From: CAJCJE01 sp035948315
Lineage (GTDB): Bacteria; Actinomycetota; Actinomycetes; Mycobacteriales; Pseudonocardiaceae
DNA: 64,000 nt
Direction: 5' to 3'
Assembly (NCBI GenBank): GCA_035948315.1
Contig: DASZJG010000024.1
Coordinates: 117,381 to 181,380 of the forward strand
Below are positions 33,679-41,811 of this stretch, piece by piece. The position numbers and the translations under genes were made by a program. Positions within the stretch are counted from its first letter, which is position 1. Each line of letters opens with the position of its first letter. The notes below the pieces were generated by a model, which made no database searches, was not told the DNA's origin, and saw nothing but the letters and a program-made list of their open reading frames with translations.

Positions 33679-36018
33679 GTGCCAACAACTACCGCCGCGA
33701 CCATGCGGGTGCGCAAACGAAGCGGGGAGTACGAACCCGTCGACGTCGATAAGATCGTCCGCGCGGTCGGCCGCTGCGCCGTCGGACTCCCGGATGTCGA
33801 CCCGATGCGGGTCGCCACCAAGACCATCAGCGGCCTCTACGACGGCGCCACCACCGCCGAGCTGGACCGACTGTCCATCCAGACCGCCGCCGAACTGCTC
33901 GCCGAGGAACCGGCGTACTCCAAGCTCGCGGCCGGACTGCTCGCCGGCTACATCGGCAAGGAGGTGCGCGGCCAGGGCGTGCACTCGTTCAGCCAGAGCA
34001 TCGTGCTCGGCCACCGCGAGGGCCTGATCGGCGACGGCACCGCCGCGTTCGTGGCCGCGCACGCGCGCAAGCTCGACGACGCCATCGATCTCGGCGCCGA
34101 TCGCCGGTTCGAGTACTTCGGCCTGCGCACCGTCTATGACCGCTACCTGCTGCGCCATCCCGCCAGTCGCAACGTGATCGAGCTGCCGCAGTACTGGCTG
34201 CTGCGGGTCGCCTGCGGCCTCTCGCACACGCCCGCCGAAGCGATCGGCTTCTACCGGCTGATGTCCTCGCTCGCGTACCTGCCCAGTTCGCCGACCCTGT
34301 TCAACTCCGGCACCACGCACAGCCAGATGTCCTCGTGCTACCTGCTGGACTCGCCGCGCGACGAACTGGAGTCGATCTACCAGCGCTACGCGCAGATCGC
34401 GCAGCTGTCCAAGTTCGCGGGCGGGATCGGCGTGCAGTGGTCGCGGATCCGTTCGCGCGGCGCGCTGATCCGCGGCACCAACGGCCATTCCAACGGCATC
34501 GTGCCCTGGCTGCGCACGCTGGACGCGTCGGTCGCCGCGGTCAACCAGGGCGGTCGGCGCAAGGGCGCGGCCTGCGCGTACCTGGAGACCTGGCACCCGG
34601 ACATCGAGGAATTCCTCGAACTGCGCGACAACACCGGCGAGGACGCGCGGCGCACGCACAACATCAACATCGCGAACTGGGTGCCGGACGAGTTCATGCG
34701 CCGCGTCGAGGCGGACGCCGACTGGTCGCTGTTCACCCCGGACGAGGTGCCCGACCTGCCGGACCTGTGGGGCGAGGAGTTCGACCGCGCCTACCGCGCC
34801 GCCGAGGAGACCGGCCGGGCGGTCCGCACGGTCAGGGCGCGTGACCTGTACGGGAAGATGATGCGCACGCTGGCGCAGACCGGCAACGGCTGGATGACCT
34901 TCAAGGACACCGCCAACCGCACCAGCAACCAGACCGCCGAACCCGGCAACGTCATCCACCTGTCCAACCTGTGCACCGAGATCCTGGAAGTCACCAGCGA
35001 CGCGGAAACCGCGGTGTGCAACCTGGGTTCGATCAACCTCGGCGCGCATCTGGACGGCGAGGGTGGCATCGACTGGACCCGGTTGCGTGCGACCGTGCGC
35101 ACCGCGGTCACCTTCCTGGACCGGGTGATCGACATCAACTACTACCCGACCGAGCAGGCCGCGCGCAGCAACCCGCGCTGGCGCCCGATCGGCCTGGGCG
35201 TGATGGGCCTACAGGACGTGTTCTTCCGGCTCGGCCTGCCCTTCGACTCGTCGGCCGCGAAGGAGATCTCGACCCGGTTCGCCGAGGAGATCTACCTGAC
35301 CGCGCTGGAAACCTCGGCCGATCTCGCAGCGGGCGCGGGCGCGCATCCGACCTACGCGCAGACCAGGGCGGCGCGCGGCGAGCTCCAGCCCGACCTGTGG
35401 GGCGTCACGCCGACGCAGACGGCGAGGTGGGACGCGCTGCGCGAGCGGATCGGCGAGCACGGCCTGCGCAACTCGCTGCTGATCGCGATCGCACCGACCG
35501 CGACCATCGCCTCGATCGCAGGCTGCTACGAGTGCATCGAGCCGCAGGTGTCCAATGTGTTCAAACGTGAGACGCTGTCCGGCGAGTTCCTCCAGGTCAA
35601 CAGCTACCTGGTGGCCGAGCTGAAGTCGCGCGGGCTGTGGACCGACGCGGTGCGGGAGAAGTTGAAGCGCGACGAGGGTTCGGTGCGCAACATCGCCGAA
35701 CTGCCCGATGAGGTGCGCGCGTTGTTCCGCACCGCGTGGGAACTGCCGCAGCGCGCGCTGATCGACATCGCCGCGGCGCGCGGGCCGTACCTGGACCAGA
35801 GCCAGTCGCTGAACCTGTTCATGGCATCGCCGACCATCGGCAAGCTCTCCTCGATGTACCTGCACGCCTGGAAATCCGGCCTGAAGACCACCTACTACCT
35901 GCGTTCGCGTCCGGCCACCCGAATCCAGCAGGCCACGGTGTCGGTGAACACGACGCCGGATGCCGACGCGATCGCCTGTTCCCTGGAAAACCCCGAAGCA
36001 TGCGAGGTCTGCCAGTGA
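33679..36018 (+). CDS. nrdA: ribonucleoside-diphosphate reductase class Ia, large subunit
   Basis: The 779-residue catalytic subunit converting ribonucleoside diphosphates to deoxy forms. An ATP-cone (about residues 8-95, MRVRKRSGEYEPVDVDKIVR) allows allosteric activity control. Catalytic-site motifs NLCTEILEV and CNLGSINL, the substrate-site PTATIASIAGCYECIEP, and the mobile C-terminal Cys pair in ACEVCQ (thioredoxin relay) are present. The GTG at 33679 is supported by GGGGAGAG upstream; a longer frame would run into the riboswitch. Expression is governed by two NrdR boxes and a cobalamin riboswitch. The nrdB start overlaps its stop by 4 bp. Confidence 0.97.
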   Translation: MPTTTAATMRVRKRSGEYEPVDVDKIVRAVGRCAVGLPDVDPMRVATKTISGLYDGATTAELDRLSIQTAAELLAEEPAYSKLAAGLLAGYIGKEVRGQGVHSFSQSIVLGHREGLIGDGTAAFVAAHARKLDDAIDLGADRRFEYFGLRTVYDRYLLRHPASRNVIELPQYWLLRVACGLSHTPAEAIGFYRLMSSLAYLPSSPTLFNSGTTHSQMSSCYLLDSPRDELESIYQRYAQIAQLSKFAGGIGVQWSRIRSRGALIRGTNGHSNGIVPWLRTLDASVAAVNQGGRRKGAACAYLETWHPDIEEFLELRDNTGEDARRTHNINIANWVPDEFMRRVEADADWSLFTPDEVPDLPDLWGEEFDRAYRAAEETGRAVRTVRARDLYGKMMRTLAQTGNGWMTFKDTANRTSNQTAEPGNVIHLSNLCTEILEVTSDAETAVCNLGSINLGAHLDGEGGIDWTRLRATVRTAVTFLDRVIDINYYPTEQAARSNPRWRPIGLGVMGLQDVFFRLGLPFDSSAAKEISTRFAEEIYLTALETSADLAAGAGAHPTYAQTRAARGELQPDLWGVTPTQTARWDALRERIGEHGLRNSLLIAIAPTATIASIAGCYECIEPQVSNVFKRETLSGEFLQVNSYLVAELKSRGLWTDAVREKLKRDEGSVRNIAELPDEVRALFRTAWELPQRALIDIAAARGPYLDQSQSLNLFMASPTIGKLSSMYLHAWKSGLKTTYYLRSRPATRIQQATVSVNTTPDADAIACSLENPEACEVCQ

Positions 36019-37043
36019 CCACCCTCGATTCGACGGCCCGTCGCAAGGCCCTGCTCGACCCGGGCATGGACCTGACGCTGCGACCGATGCGCTACCCGGG
36101 GTTCTACGAGCGATTCCGGGCCGCGATCCGCAACACCTGGACGGTGGAGGAGGTCGATCTGCATTCCGATCTCAAGGACCTGGCTTCGCTCTCGCCCGCC
36201 GAGCAGCACCTGGTGAACCGGCTGGTCGCGTTCTTCGCGACCGGCGACACCATCGTCGCCAACAACCTGGTGCTCAACCTCTACGAGCACGTCAACGCGC
36301 CCGAGGCCCGGCTCTACCTGTCCCGCCAACTGTTCGAGGAGGCCGTGCACGTCCAGTTCTACCTGACCCTGCTGGACACCTACCTGCCCGACGAGAACGA
36401 GCGCGCGCAGGCGTTCGCGGCGGTGGACAACATTCCGTCCATTCGGGACAAGGCCGAGTTCTGCTACCGGTGGATCGACTCGATCTCCTCGCTGACCCGG
36501 CTGGAGACGCGCGATGACCGGCGGTCGTTCCTGCTCAACCTGATCTGCTTCGCCGCGTGCATCGAGGGCCTGTTCTTCTACGGCGCCTTCGCCTACGTGT
36601 ACTTCCTGCGTTCGCGCGGCCTGCTCAACGGGTTGGCCTCCGGCACGAACTGGGTGTTCCGCGACGAGTCCATGCACATGGCGTTCGCGTTCGACGTGGT
36701 GGACACCGTGCGCCGGGAGGAACCCGACCTGTTCGACGAGGAACTGCACGCGCAGGTCCGGCGGATGCTGCGCGAGGCCGTCGACGCGGAGGCGCGGTTC
36801 GCGCAGGACCTGCTCGGCCAGGGCGTCGCCGGCATGTCCGTGGCGGACATGCGCGCCTACCTGGAACACGTCGCGGACCGGCGGCTCGAACTGCTCGGCC
36901 TCGCGCCCGAGTACGGCACCGCGAACCCGTTCGGCTTCATGGAGTTCCAGGACGTGCAGGAACTGTCCAACTTCTTCGAACGCCGAGTGTCCGCCTACCA
37001 GGTCGCGGTGACCGGGACGGTCGGGTTCGACGAGGAGTTCTGA
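36015..37043 (+). CDS. nrdB: ribonucleoside-diphosphate reductase class Ia, small subunit
   Basis: The 342-residue radical-generating subunit. Di-iron ligands are visible in LFEEAVHVQFY (Glu and His), CIEGLFFYG (Glu) and FRDESMHMAFAF (Glu and His). The radical tyrosine is present four residues after the first ligand histidine (HVQFY), so this is a normal tyrosyl-radical enzyme rather than the Chlamydia-type Phe form. GTG start overlapping the nrdA stop (GTGA). A third gene equivalent to Streptomyces nrdS does not follow; a 14-bp terminator comes directly after the stop. Confidence 0.97.
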   Translation: MTTLDSTARRKALLDPGMDLTLRPMRYPGFYERFRAAIRNTWTVEEVDLHSDLKDLASLSPAEQHLVNRLVAFFATGDTIVANNLVLNLYEHVNAPEARLYLSRQLFEEAVHVQFYLTLLDTYLPDENERAQAFAAVDNIPSIRDKAEFCYRWIDSISSLTRLETRDDRRSFLLNLICFAACIEGLFFYGAFAYVYFLRSRGLLNGLASGTNWVFRDESMHMAFAFDVVDTVRREEPDLFDEELHAQVRRMLREAVDAEARFAQDLLGQGVAGMSVADMRAYLEHVADRRLELLGLAPEYGTANPFGFMEFQDVQELSNFFERRVSAYQVAVTGTVGFDEEF

Positions 37044-37050
37044 GCAGTGG

Positions 37051-37085
37051 TCCCGTTGGGCGGCATCACCCGCCGCCCAACGGGA
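37051..37085. terminator. bidirectional terminator between nrdB and HAF-repeat gene
   Basis: TCCCGTTGGGCGGC (37051-37064) and GCCGCCCAACGGGA (37072-37085) form a perfect 14-bp stem with a 7-nt loop in the 49-bp gap between two convergent genes. Neither side has a long T tract, which is common for actinobacterial terminators. Confidence 0.85.
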
Positions 37086-37092
37086 TTCTCGT

Positions 37093-38148
37093 CTAGCGCC
37101 AGAGCACGGCTACCTGGTTGCCGTTCGCGTCGATGTCGTCACCGACGATGAAACCGCTGTCGCTGATCGCGAGCGCCTCGCCGTTCGATCCGCCGGACAC
37201 ATCGGGCAGCGCGCTGATCGAACCCGTGCGGCTCCAGGTCGTCGCGTGATCGACCGCGTTCGCGTCACCGGCGCTGCCCACGGTCACCCCCGGATCGTTG
37301 ATGCCGTTGGCGGAACTGCCGACGCCACCCGGCAGCCCGCCGAGGTCGGTGATGTCGCCCTTGGTGTCCCAGCTCACCGCGTCGAACACGTGGAAGGCGC
37401 TGGTGGGGGACAGGCCGACGGTGATGCCGAGGTTGTTGATGCCGTTGGCCTGGCCGCCACCACCGCGGGCGTCGGGCAGTACCGGCAGTTGCAGGTAGCT
37501 GGCGTCCGCGTTCCAGCGGATCGGCGAGGGCCTGCCGTGAATGACGAACTGGTATCCGGCCATCTCGCCTCGATCGTTGACGGCGGACACGGTGGTGTCG
37601 CCGACGGTGTCGATGTCGGCGAGCCCGAAGTTGTCGATGGTGCCGTTCGCGCTCCAGCGCGTCGCGGTGATGATGCGCGGCGCGGTCTGGTCTGAGCCGA
37701 CCACCTCACCACGGTCGTTGATGGCGTGGGCCTCGCTGTCGGTGAACCGGCCGGGCGAGGCGCCGAGGTCGGTGATGGCACCCTGGGCGTTCCATTCCAC
37801 CGCGTGATCGGTTCCGGCCGCGTTGTTGCCGCTGTAGCCGGCGATCTGGCCGCGGTCGTTGATGCCAAGGGCCGCACTGAAGTCGTCCCCGGGCAGGGTG
37901 CCGAGGCTGGTGACGCTGCCGGAATGGTTCCACTTCACCGCGATCGTGCCGAAGGCGGCATCCGTGGCGTAACCGACCGCGATGCCGAGGTTGTTGACCG
38001 CGGCCGCTACCGCGCTGACATAACCGGTCGGTGTCGCAAGTTCGTGCACGGTTGGTGTGGTCGCGGCCGCTGCGGTGGCGGGAAGCGCGGCCAGAACTAT
38101 TGCGGGGACAAGGATTCCGGCGATGATCGCCTGTCTTCGATATCTCAT
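37093..38148 (-). CDS. secreted HAF-repeat (extracellular repeat) protein
   Basis: A 351-residue exported protein. A Sec signal peptide (MRYRRQAIIAGILVPAIVLA, cleavage after about ATAAAA) precedes about six HAF-type repeats of 45-50 residues, each with an AINDRG/GINNLG core, a VGxx strand and an AVxWN strand (for example GINDRGQIAGYSGNN, AINDRGEVVGSD). These repeats are predicted to form a beta-propeller-like fold; function unknown. The ATG at 38148 is chosen because it opens the signal peptide; a longer frame from 38238 would not. It is convergent with nrdB and lies downstream of helR on the same strand. Confidence 0.85.
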   Translation of the reverse strand: MRYRRQAIIAGILVPAIVLAALPATAAAATTPTVHELATPTGYVSAVAAAVNNLGIAVGYATDAAFGTIAVKWNHSGSVTSLGTLPGDDFSAALGINDRGQIAGYSGNNAAGTDHAVEWNAQGAITDLGASPGRFTDSEAHAINDRGEVVGSDQTAPRIITATRWSANGTIDNFGLADIDTVGDTTVSAVNDRGEMAGYQFVIHGRPSPIRWNADASYLQLPVLPDARGGGGQANGINNLGITVGLSPTSAFHVFDAVSWDTKGDITDLGGLPGGVGSSANGINDPGVTVGSAGDANAVDHATTWSRTGSISALPDVSGGSNGEALAISDSGFIVGDDIDANGNQVAVLWR

Positions 38149-38222
38149 GCCGCTAGCAAACCCCGGCTCGCGCCGGGTACGGCCACAATTCGCCCGAATA
38201 GCCGTACCCGACGCGGGCAGAA

Positions 38223-40400
38223 TTACCCACATTTCCACTCAGCGAGACCGGTCAACGCTGTCGGGAGTGGACCGGCGGTCAGCACGCCGAGCCGCTGCGT
38301 GGCCCGGGTCAGCGCGACGTACAGATCGGCCGCTCCGCGTGGCCCGTCTGCGAGAATCCGCTCCGGTTCGACCACCAGGACGGCGTCGAATTCCAGGCCC
38401 TTGGTCTCTGACGGCAGCACCGCGCCCGGCACGCCGGCAGGCCCGATCACCACGCTGGTGCCCTCCCGATCGGTCTCGGCCGCCACGAACTCCGCGATCG
38501 CCGCTGAAAAGTCGGTGACCTCGCGTGCCCACGGCTGCACACCGCAGGCGCGGACCGAATCCGGCGGCCGCACGTTCGGTGCGAACTCGGCCAGCAGCGC
38601 GGCGGCGACCGCCATGATCTCGGCAGGCGTGCGGTAGTTCACCGTCAGCGACCGGTACACCCAGCGGTCCGGCACGTACGGCGACAGCATCGTGTCCCAG
38701 GAGGTCGCGCCGGCCGAGGAGCGGCGCTGGGCGAGGTCGCCGACCACCGTGAAGGACCGGGCCGGGCAGCGCCGCATCAGCACGCGCCAGTCCATTTCGG
38801 ACAGCTCCTGCGCCTCGTCGACGACCACGTGCCGGTAGGTCCAGTCGCGGTCGTCGGCAGCGCGCTCGGCGAGGTCGCGGTGGTCCTGCTCGACGAAGCG
38901 GTCGGCCAGATCGTCCGCGTCGAGCAGGTCCTGGACGAGCAGGTGGTCCTCGTCGTCCATCAGGTCGTCGCGCCGCTCGACCTGCATGATCTCCAGCACG
39001 CCCGCCGCGTATTCGGCCTGGTTGCGCAGTTCTATCTGGCGCGCCGCCGCCTCGGCTGCCTCGTCGTGGCCGAGCAGGTCGGCCAACTCGTCGAGCAGCG
39101 GCACGTCCGACACGGTCCAGGCCGCGCCGTCGGCGCGGAACAGCGCTTGGTCGGCACCGGCCGCGCGCAGCCGTTCCGGCGACGAGTACAGCTGCGCCAG
39201 CAGCGTTTCCGGGGTCAGCATCGGCCAGAACTCGTCGAGCGTCGCGCCGAACGTCTCGTGCTCGGCCAACTCCTTGACCAGGTCCGAGCGCAGATCCTCC
39301 CAGGCGTCCCGGTCCGCGGGCGTCAGCCAGCCCCGGCCGATCCGGCCGATCGCGCGTTCGGTCAGCACCCAGGTGATGATCTCGGCGAACTTGGCCCGCG
39401 CCTCGTTGTGCGGCAGACCGGTCGCGCGCGCCTCCTCCCGCGCCCACTCCGCCGTGCCGTCGTCGATGAGCACGGTGACGTCGGAAAGCTCGATCGGTAC
39501 CGGTTCCACCGGCAGTCGCTGTCGGTCCGCGACCGCGTCCTTGAGCACGTCCAGCATCGCCAGCGAGCCCTTCAACCGGGCCACCTCGGGCGTGTCTTCG
39601 GCCGTGACCAGCAGGCCGGGCAGGAGCCCGCCGGTGGTCGTGAACACCACATCGGACTCGCCGAGCGAGGGCAGCACGCGGCCGATGTGGTGCAGGAACG
39701 CCGGATTGGGCCCGACCACGAGCACCCCGTGGCGTTCCATCCGCTCGCGCTGCGTGTAGAGCAGGTAGGCCACGCGGTGCAGCGCGACCACGGTCTTGCC
39801 GGTGCCCGGCCCGCCCTCGATCACCAGCACACCGGGGTGGTCGAGCCGGATGATCTCGTCCTGTTCGGCCTGGATGGTCGCGACGATGTCGCGCATGCCC
39901 TCGCCGCGCGGTGCGTTGACGGCCGCGAGCAGGGCCGCGTCGCCCTGCGCGTCACTGCCCGGCCTGCCGAACACCTCGTCGGTGAACTCGACGATCCGCC
40001 GCCCCCTGGTCAGGAACTGGCGGCGCCGATGCATGTGCTCCGGGCTGGCCGCGGTCGCGGTGTAGAACGCGCGCGACGCGGGCGCCCGCCAGTCGAGCAG
40101 CAATGGCCGGTATTCGTCGCGCTCGTCGAAAATGCCGATCCGGCCGATGTAGGAATGCTCGCCGGTCAATGCGTCCAACCGGCCGAAACACAGCCCGGTG
40201 TCTGCCACGTTCAGCCGCCTGACCTCCTTGGCCAGCGCGTGCACCTCCACGTCCCGCTCGACGAGGGTCCCCCCGTTGCCTCCCAATGCCGCGTCGTACG
40301 CGGACTTCACCCGCGCACGCTCGGCATCGAGCCGTTCGTAGAGCCCGGCCACGTAGTCCTGCTCCGACCGCAGTTCCTGGTCGTACCCCTGAGTTGACAA
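38223..40400 (-). CDS. helR: HelR/HelD-type RNA polymerase recycling motor ATPase
   Basis: A 725-residue superfamily 1 (UvrD-like) ATPase of the HelD/HelR group. It has the N-terminal coiled-coil arm LRSEQDYVAGLYERLDAERAR, the LNVADTGLCFGRLD segment, Walker A in IEGGPGTGKTVVALHR, Walker B in VVVDEAQELSEMDW and C-terminal SF1 motifs LPSETKGLEFDAVLVVEPE and ALTRATQRL. HelD proteins release stalled RNA polymerase; actinobacterial HelR also displaces rifamycins from the enzyme. The start appears to be TTG at 40400, with GAGGG close upstream and an in-frame stop just before. I did not find the rifamycin-associated element in the 107 bp before it. Confidence 0.88.
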   Translation of the reverse strand: MSTQGYDQELRSEQDYVAGLYERLDAERARVKSAYDAALGGNGGTLVERDVEVHALAKEVRRLNVADTGLCFGRLDALTGEHSYIGRIGIFDERDEYRPLLLDWRAPASRAFYTATAASPEHMHRRRQFLTRGRRIVEFTDEVFGRPGSDAQGDAALLAAVNAPRGEGMRDIVATIQAEQDEIIRLDHPGVLVIEGGPGTGKTVVALHRVAYLLYTQRERMERHGVLVVGPNPAFLHHIGRVLPSLGESDVVFTTTGGLLPGLLVTAEDTPEVARLKGSLAMLDVLKDAVADRQRLPVEPVPIELSDVTVLIDDGTAEWAREEARATGLPHNEARAKFAEIITWVLTERAIGRIGRGWLTPADRDAWEDLRSDLVKELAEHETFGATLDEFWPMLTPETLLAQLYSSPERLRAAGADQALFRADGAAWTVSDVPLLDELADLLGHDEAAEAAARQIELRNQAEYAAGVLEIMQVERRDDLMDDEDHLLVQDLLDADDLADRFVEQDHRDLAERAADDRDWTYRHVVVDEAQELSEMDWRVLMRRCPARSFTVVGDLAQRRSSAGATSWDTMLSPYVPDRWVYRSLTVNYRTPAEIMAVAAALLAEFAPNVRPPDSVRACGVQPWAREVTDFSAAIAEFVAAETDREGTSVVIGPAGVPGAVLPSETKGLEFDAVLVVEPERILADGPRGAADLYVALTRATQRLGVLTAGPLPTALTGLAEWKCG

Positions 40401-40431
40401 ATGTCCCTCGCCCGGTTATCGTGATATTTAG

Positions 40432-40469
40432 TTCGGCGGGTTCTCCGTTTTTGTGGAGGACACGCCGAA
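40432..40469. terminator. stem-loop between alcohol dehydrogenase and helR
   Basis: TTCGGCG (40432-40438) and CGCCGAA (40463-40469) pair, continued by CTCC/GGAG after a small internal loop. It follows the alcohol dehydrogenase stop on the minus strand and precedes the helR promoter-like AT-rich stretch, so it may end dehydrogenase transcription or control helR. It also lies inside a short overlapping frame with a very strong ribosome site (see findings). Confidence 0.5.
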
Positions 40470-40507
40470 TTTTCATTCTCCACCTCCTGTCAAGTCGTCG
40501 GCGATTC

Positions 40508-41614
40508 TCAGAATGTCGCGCGCAGGATTTCCAGCACGTCCTCGGCCGCCGGCAGGCGAGGCGAATTGGCGGTCACCGCGTCGGCCACGGCGGCGGCCGC
40601 GATGTCCGGCAACATGTTCCGCACGCAGCCCAGTTCGCGCAACGGCCGCCGCACCCCGACCCGCTCGACCAGTGCGTCGACCGCCGTGATCGCGTTCTCC
40701 GCGCCCATCGCATCGGCCACCGACGCGTAAGCGGCCTGCGCCACGTCGGCGTTGAACGTCATGACCTCGCGCAGCACCGCGGCCAGCGCGACCCCGTGCG
40801 GCGTGCCGGTGTGTGCGGTGAGCGCGTGCGCGATGCCGTGCACCAGACCGAGCCCGCTGATGGTCAGCGCCTGGCCTGCCAGGTGCGCGCCGAGGATCAG
40901 TTGCGCGCGGGCCTCCAGGTCGGTGCCGTCCGCGACCGCGGCCGGCAGCCACGCCGACACCATGCGGACGGCCTGCGTGGCGTAGCCGACCGAGACCGGG
41001 TTGGCGCCGCGCGAGGACAGCGACTCGATGCCGTGCACCAGCGCGTCGATCCCGGTCGCCGCGGTCACGGCGGCCGGCACGCCGATGGTCAGTTCCGGGT
41101 CGAGCACGGCGATCCTCGGCCGGACCGTGTCGTCGCCGAGATAGACCTTGCGGCGCCGCGCGGTGTCCTCGATGACGCCGAAGCCGTTGGTTTCCGCGCC
41201 GGTGCCGGCCGTGGTCGGAATGGCCACGATCGGCATCGCGGGTTCGGTCGCCCGCAACGCGATGGCCTTGGCCGCGTCCATGGCCGAGCCGCCGCCGAGC
41301 GCGACGATCGCCGCAGACCCGAACCGACGCGCGGCTGCCGCGCCGTCGTCCACCGTGGCGGTCGACGGATTCGGCACCACGCCCTCGTACACGCCGTATT
41401 CGACGCCCGCGTCGGTGAGCAGGTGCAGTACCCGGTCCAGCACGCCCGCCGCGCGCAGGCCGCGGTCGGTGACGACAAAGGCGCGCCGCCGGCCGAGCGT
41501 GGCGATCGCCTCCGGGAGCCGGTGGACGGCGCCCGCGCCGAACTCGACCCGGCAGGTCGGGGCGAGGGAGATGGTGGTGTCGGCGAGGCGCGCCCGCGCG
41601 GTGCTCGTGGTCAT
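40508..41614 (-). CDS. iron-containing alcohol dehydrogenase (group III)
   Basis: A 368-residue group III dehydrogenase. The NAD(P) loop VALGGGSAMDAAKAIAL and the AIPTTAGTGAETN motif are conserved. Metal ligands are visible as Asp and His in GIDALVHGIES and two histidines in LVHGIAHALTAHTGTPHG. Members include lactaldehyde reductase, 1,3-propanediol dehydrogenase and maleylacetate reductase; the substrate cannot be chosen from sequence. GAGGAG nine nt before the ATG overlaps the region just after the stop of a tiny upstream gene, suggesting translational coupling. A stem-loop follows the gene. Confidence 0.92.
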   Translation of the reverse strand: MTTSTARARLADTTISLAPTCRVEFGAGAVHRLPEAIATLGRRRAFVVTDRGLRAAGVLDRVLHLLTDAGVEYGVYEGVVPNPSTATVDDGAAAARRFGSAAIVALGGGSAMDAAKAIALRATEPAMPIVAIPTTAGTGAETNGFGVIEDTARRRKVYLGDDTVRPRIAVLDPELTIGVPAAVTAATGIDALVHGIESLSSRGANPVSVGYATQAVRMVSAWLPAAVADGTDLEARAQLILGAHLAGQALTISGLGLVHGIAHALTAHTGTPHGVALAAVLREVMTFNADVAQAAYASVADAMGAENAITAVDALVERVGVRRPLRELGCVRNMLPDIAAAAVADAVTANSPRLPAAEDVLEILRATF

Positions 41615-41622
41615 GTCGCTCC

Positions 41623-41781
41623 TCAGGCCAGTGCGAGGTGGGTGTCGTCGCCCGCGGCTATGGGTGGCTCCGCGAACCGAAACGGCTGGCCGGCCAGGGT
41701 TTCGTAGAGCCGGACCGGCGTCATCTCGCCTGCCGACTCGCCGTACACCGACTTCGCGCGTCGGCGGTTATCGGCTGCCAT
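41623..41781 (-). CDS. small protein (52 residues) upstream of the alcohol dehydrogenase
   Basis: A 52-codon frame beginning MAADNRRRAKSVYGESA and ending AAGDDTHLALA, with third codon positions mostly G or C like its neighbours. Its TGA stop lies 8 nt before the alcohol dehydrogenase ATG and touches that gene's GAGGAG ribosome site, the arrangement expected for a translationally coupled small gene. The start lies only 29 bp from the divergent ligase start. I recognise no family. It could be a genuine small protein or a leader that tunes dehydrogenase translation. Confidence 0.5.
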   Translation of the reverse strand: MAADNRRRAKSVYGESAGEMTPVRLYETLAGQPFRFAEPPIAAGDDTHLALA

Positions 41782-41797
41782 TGTCGGCGTCGCGGGC

Positions 41798-41811
41798 TAC
41801 CGTGCAGCTTG
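41798..41811 (+). promoter_or_regulatory. leaderless promoter -10 element of the DNA ligase gene
   Basis: TACCGT at 41798-41803 is followed by 7 nt and the GTG start at 41811; a second in-frame GTG at 41802 overlaps the hexamer and is less likely. Confidence 0.5.

Noticed and set aside
40401..40507. Rifamycin-associated element upstream of helR
   Set aside because: I looked for the GGGGCTTGC-type palindrome and found only the unrelated TTCGGCG/CGCCGAA stem.
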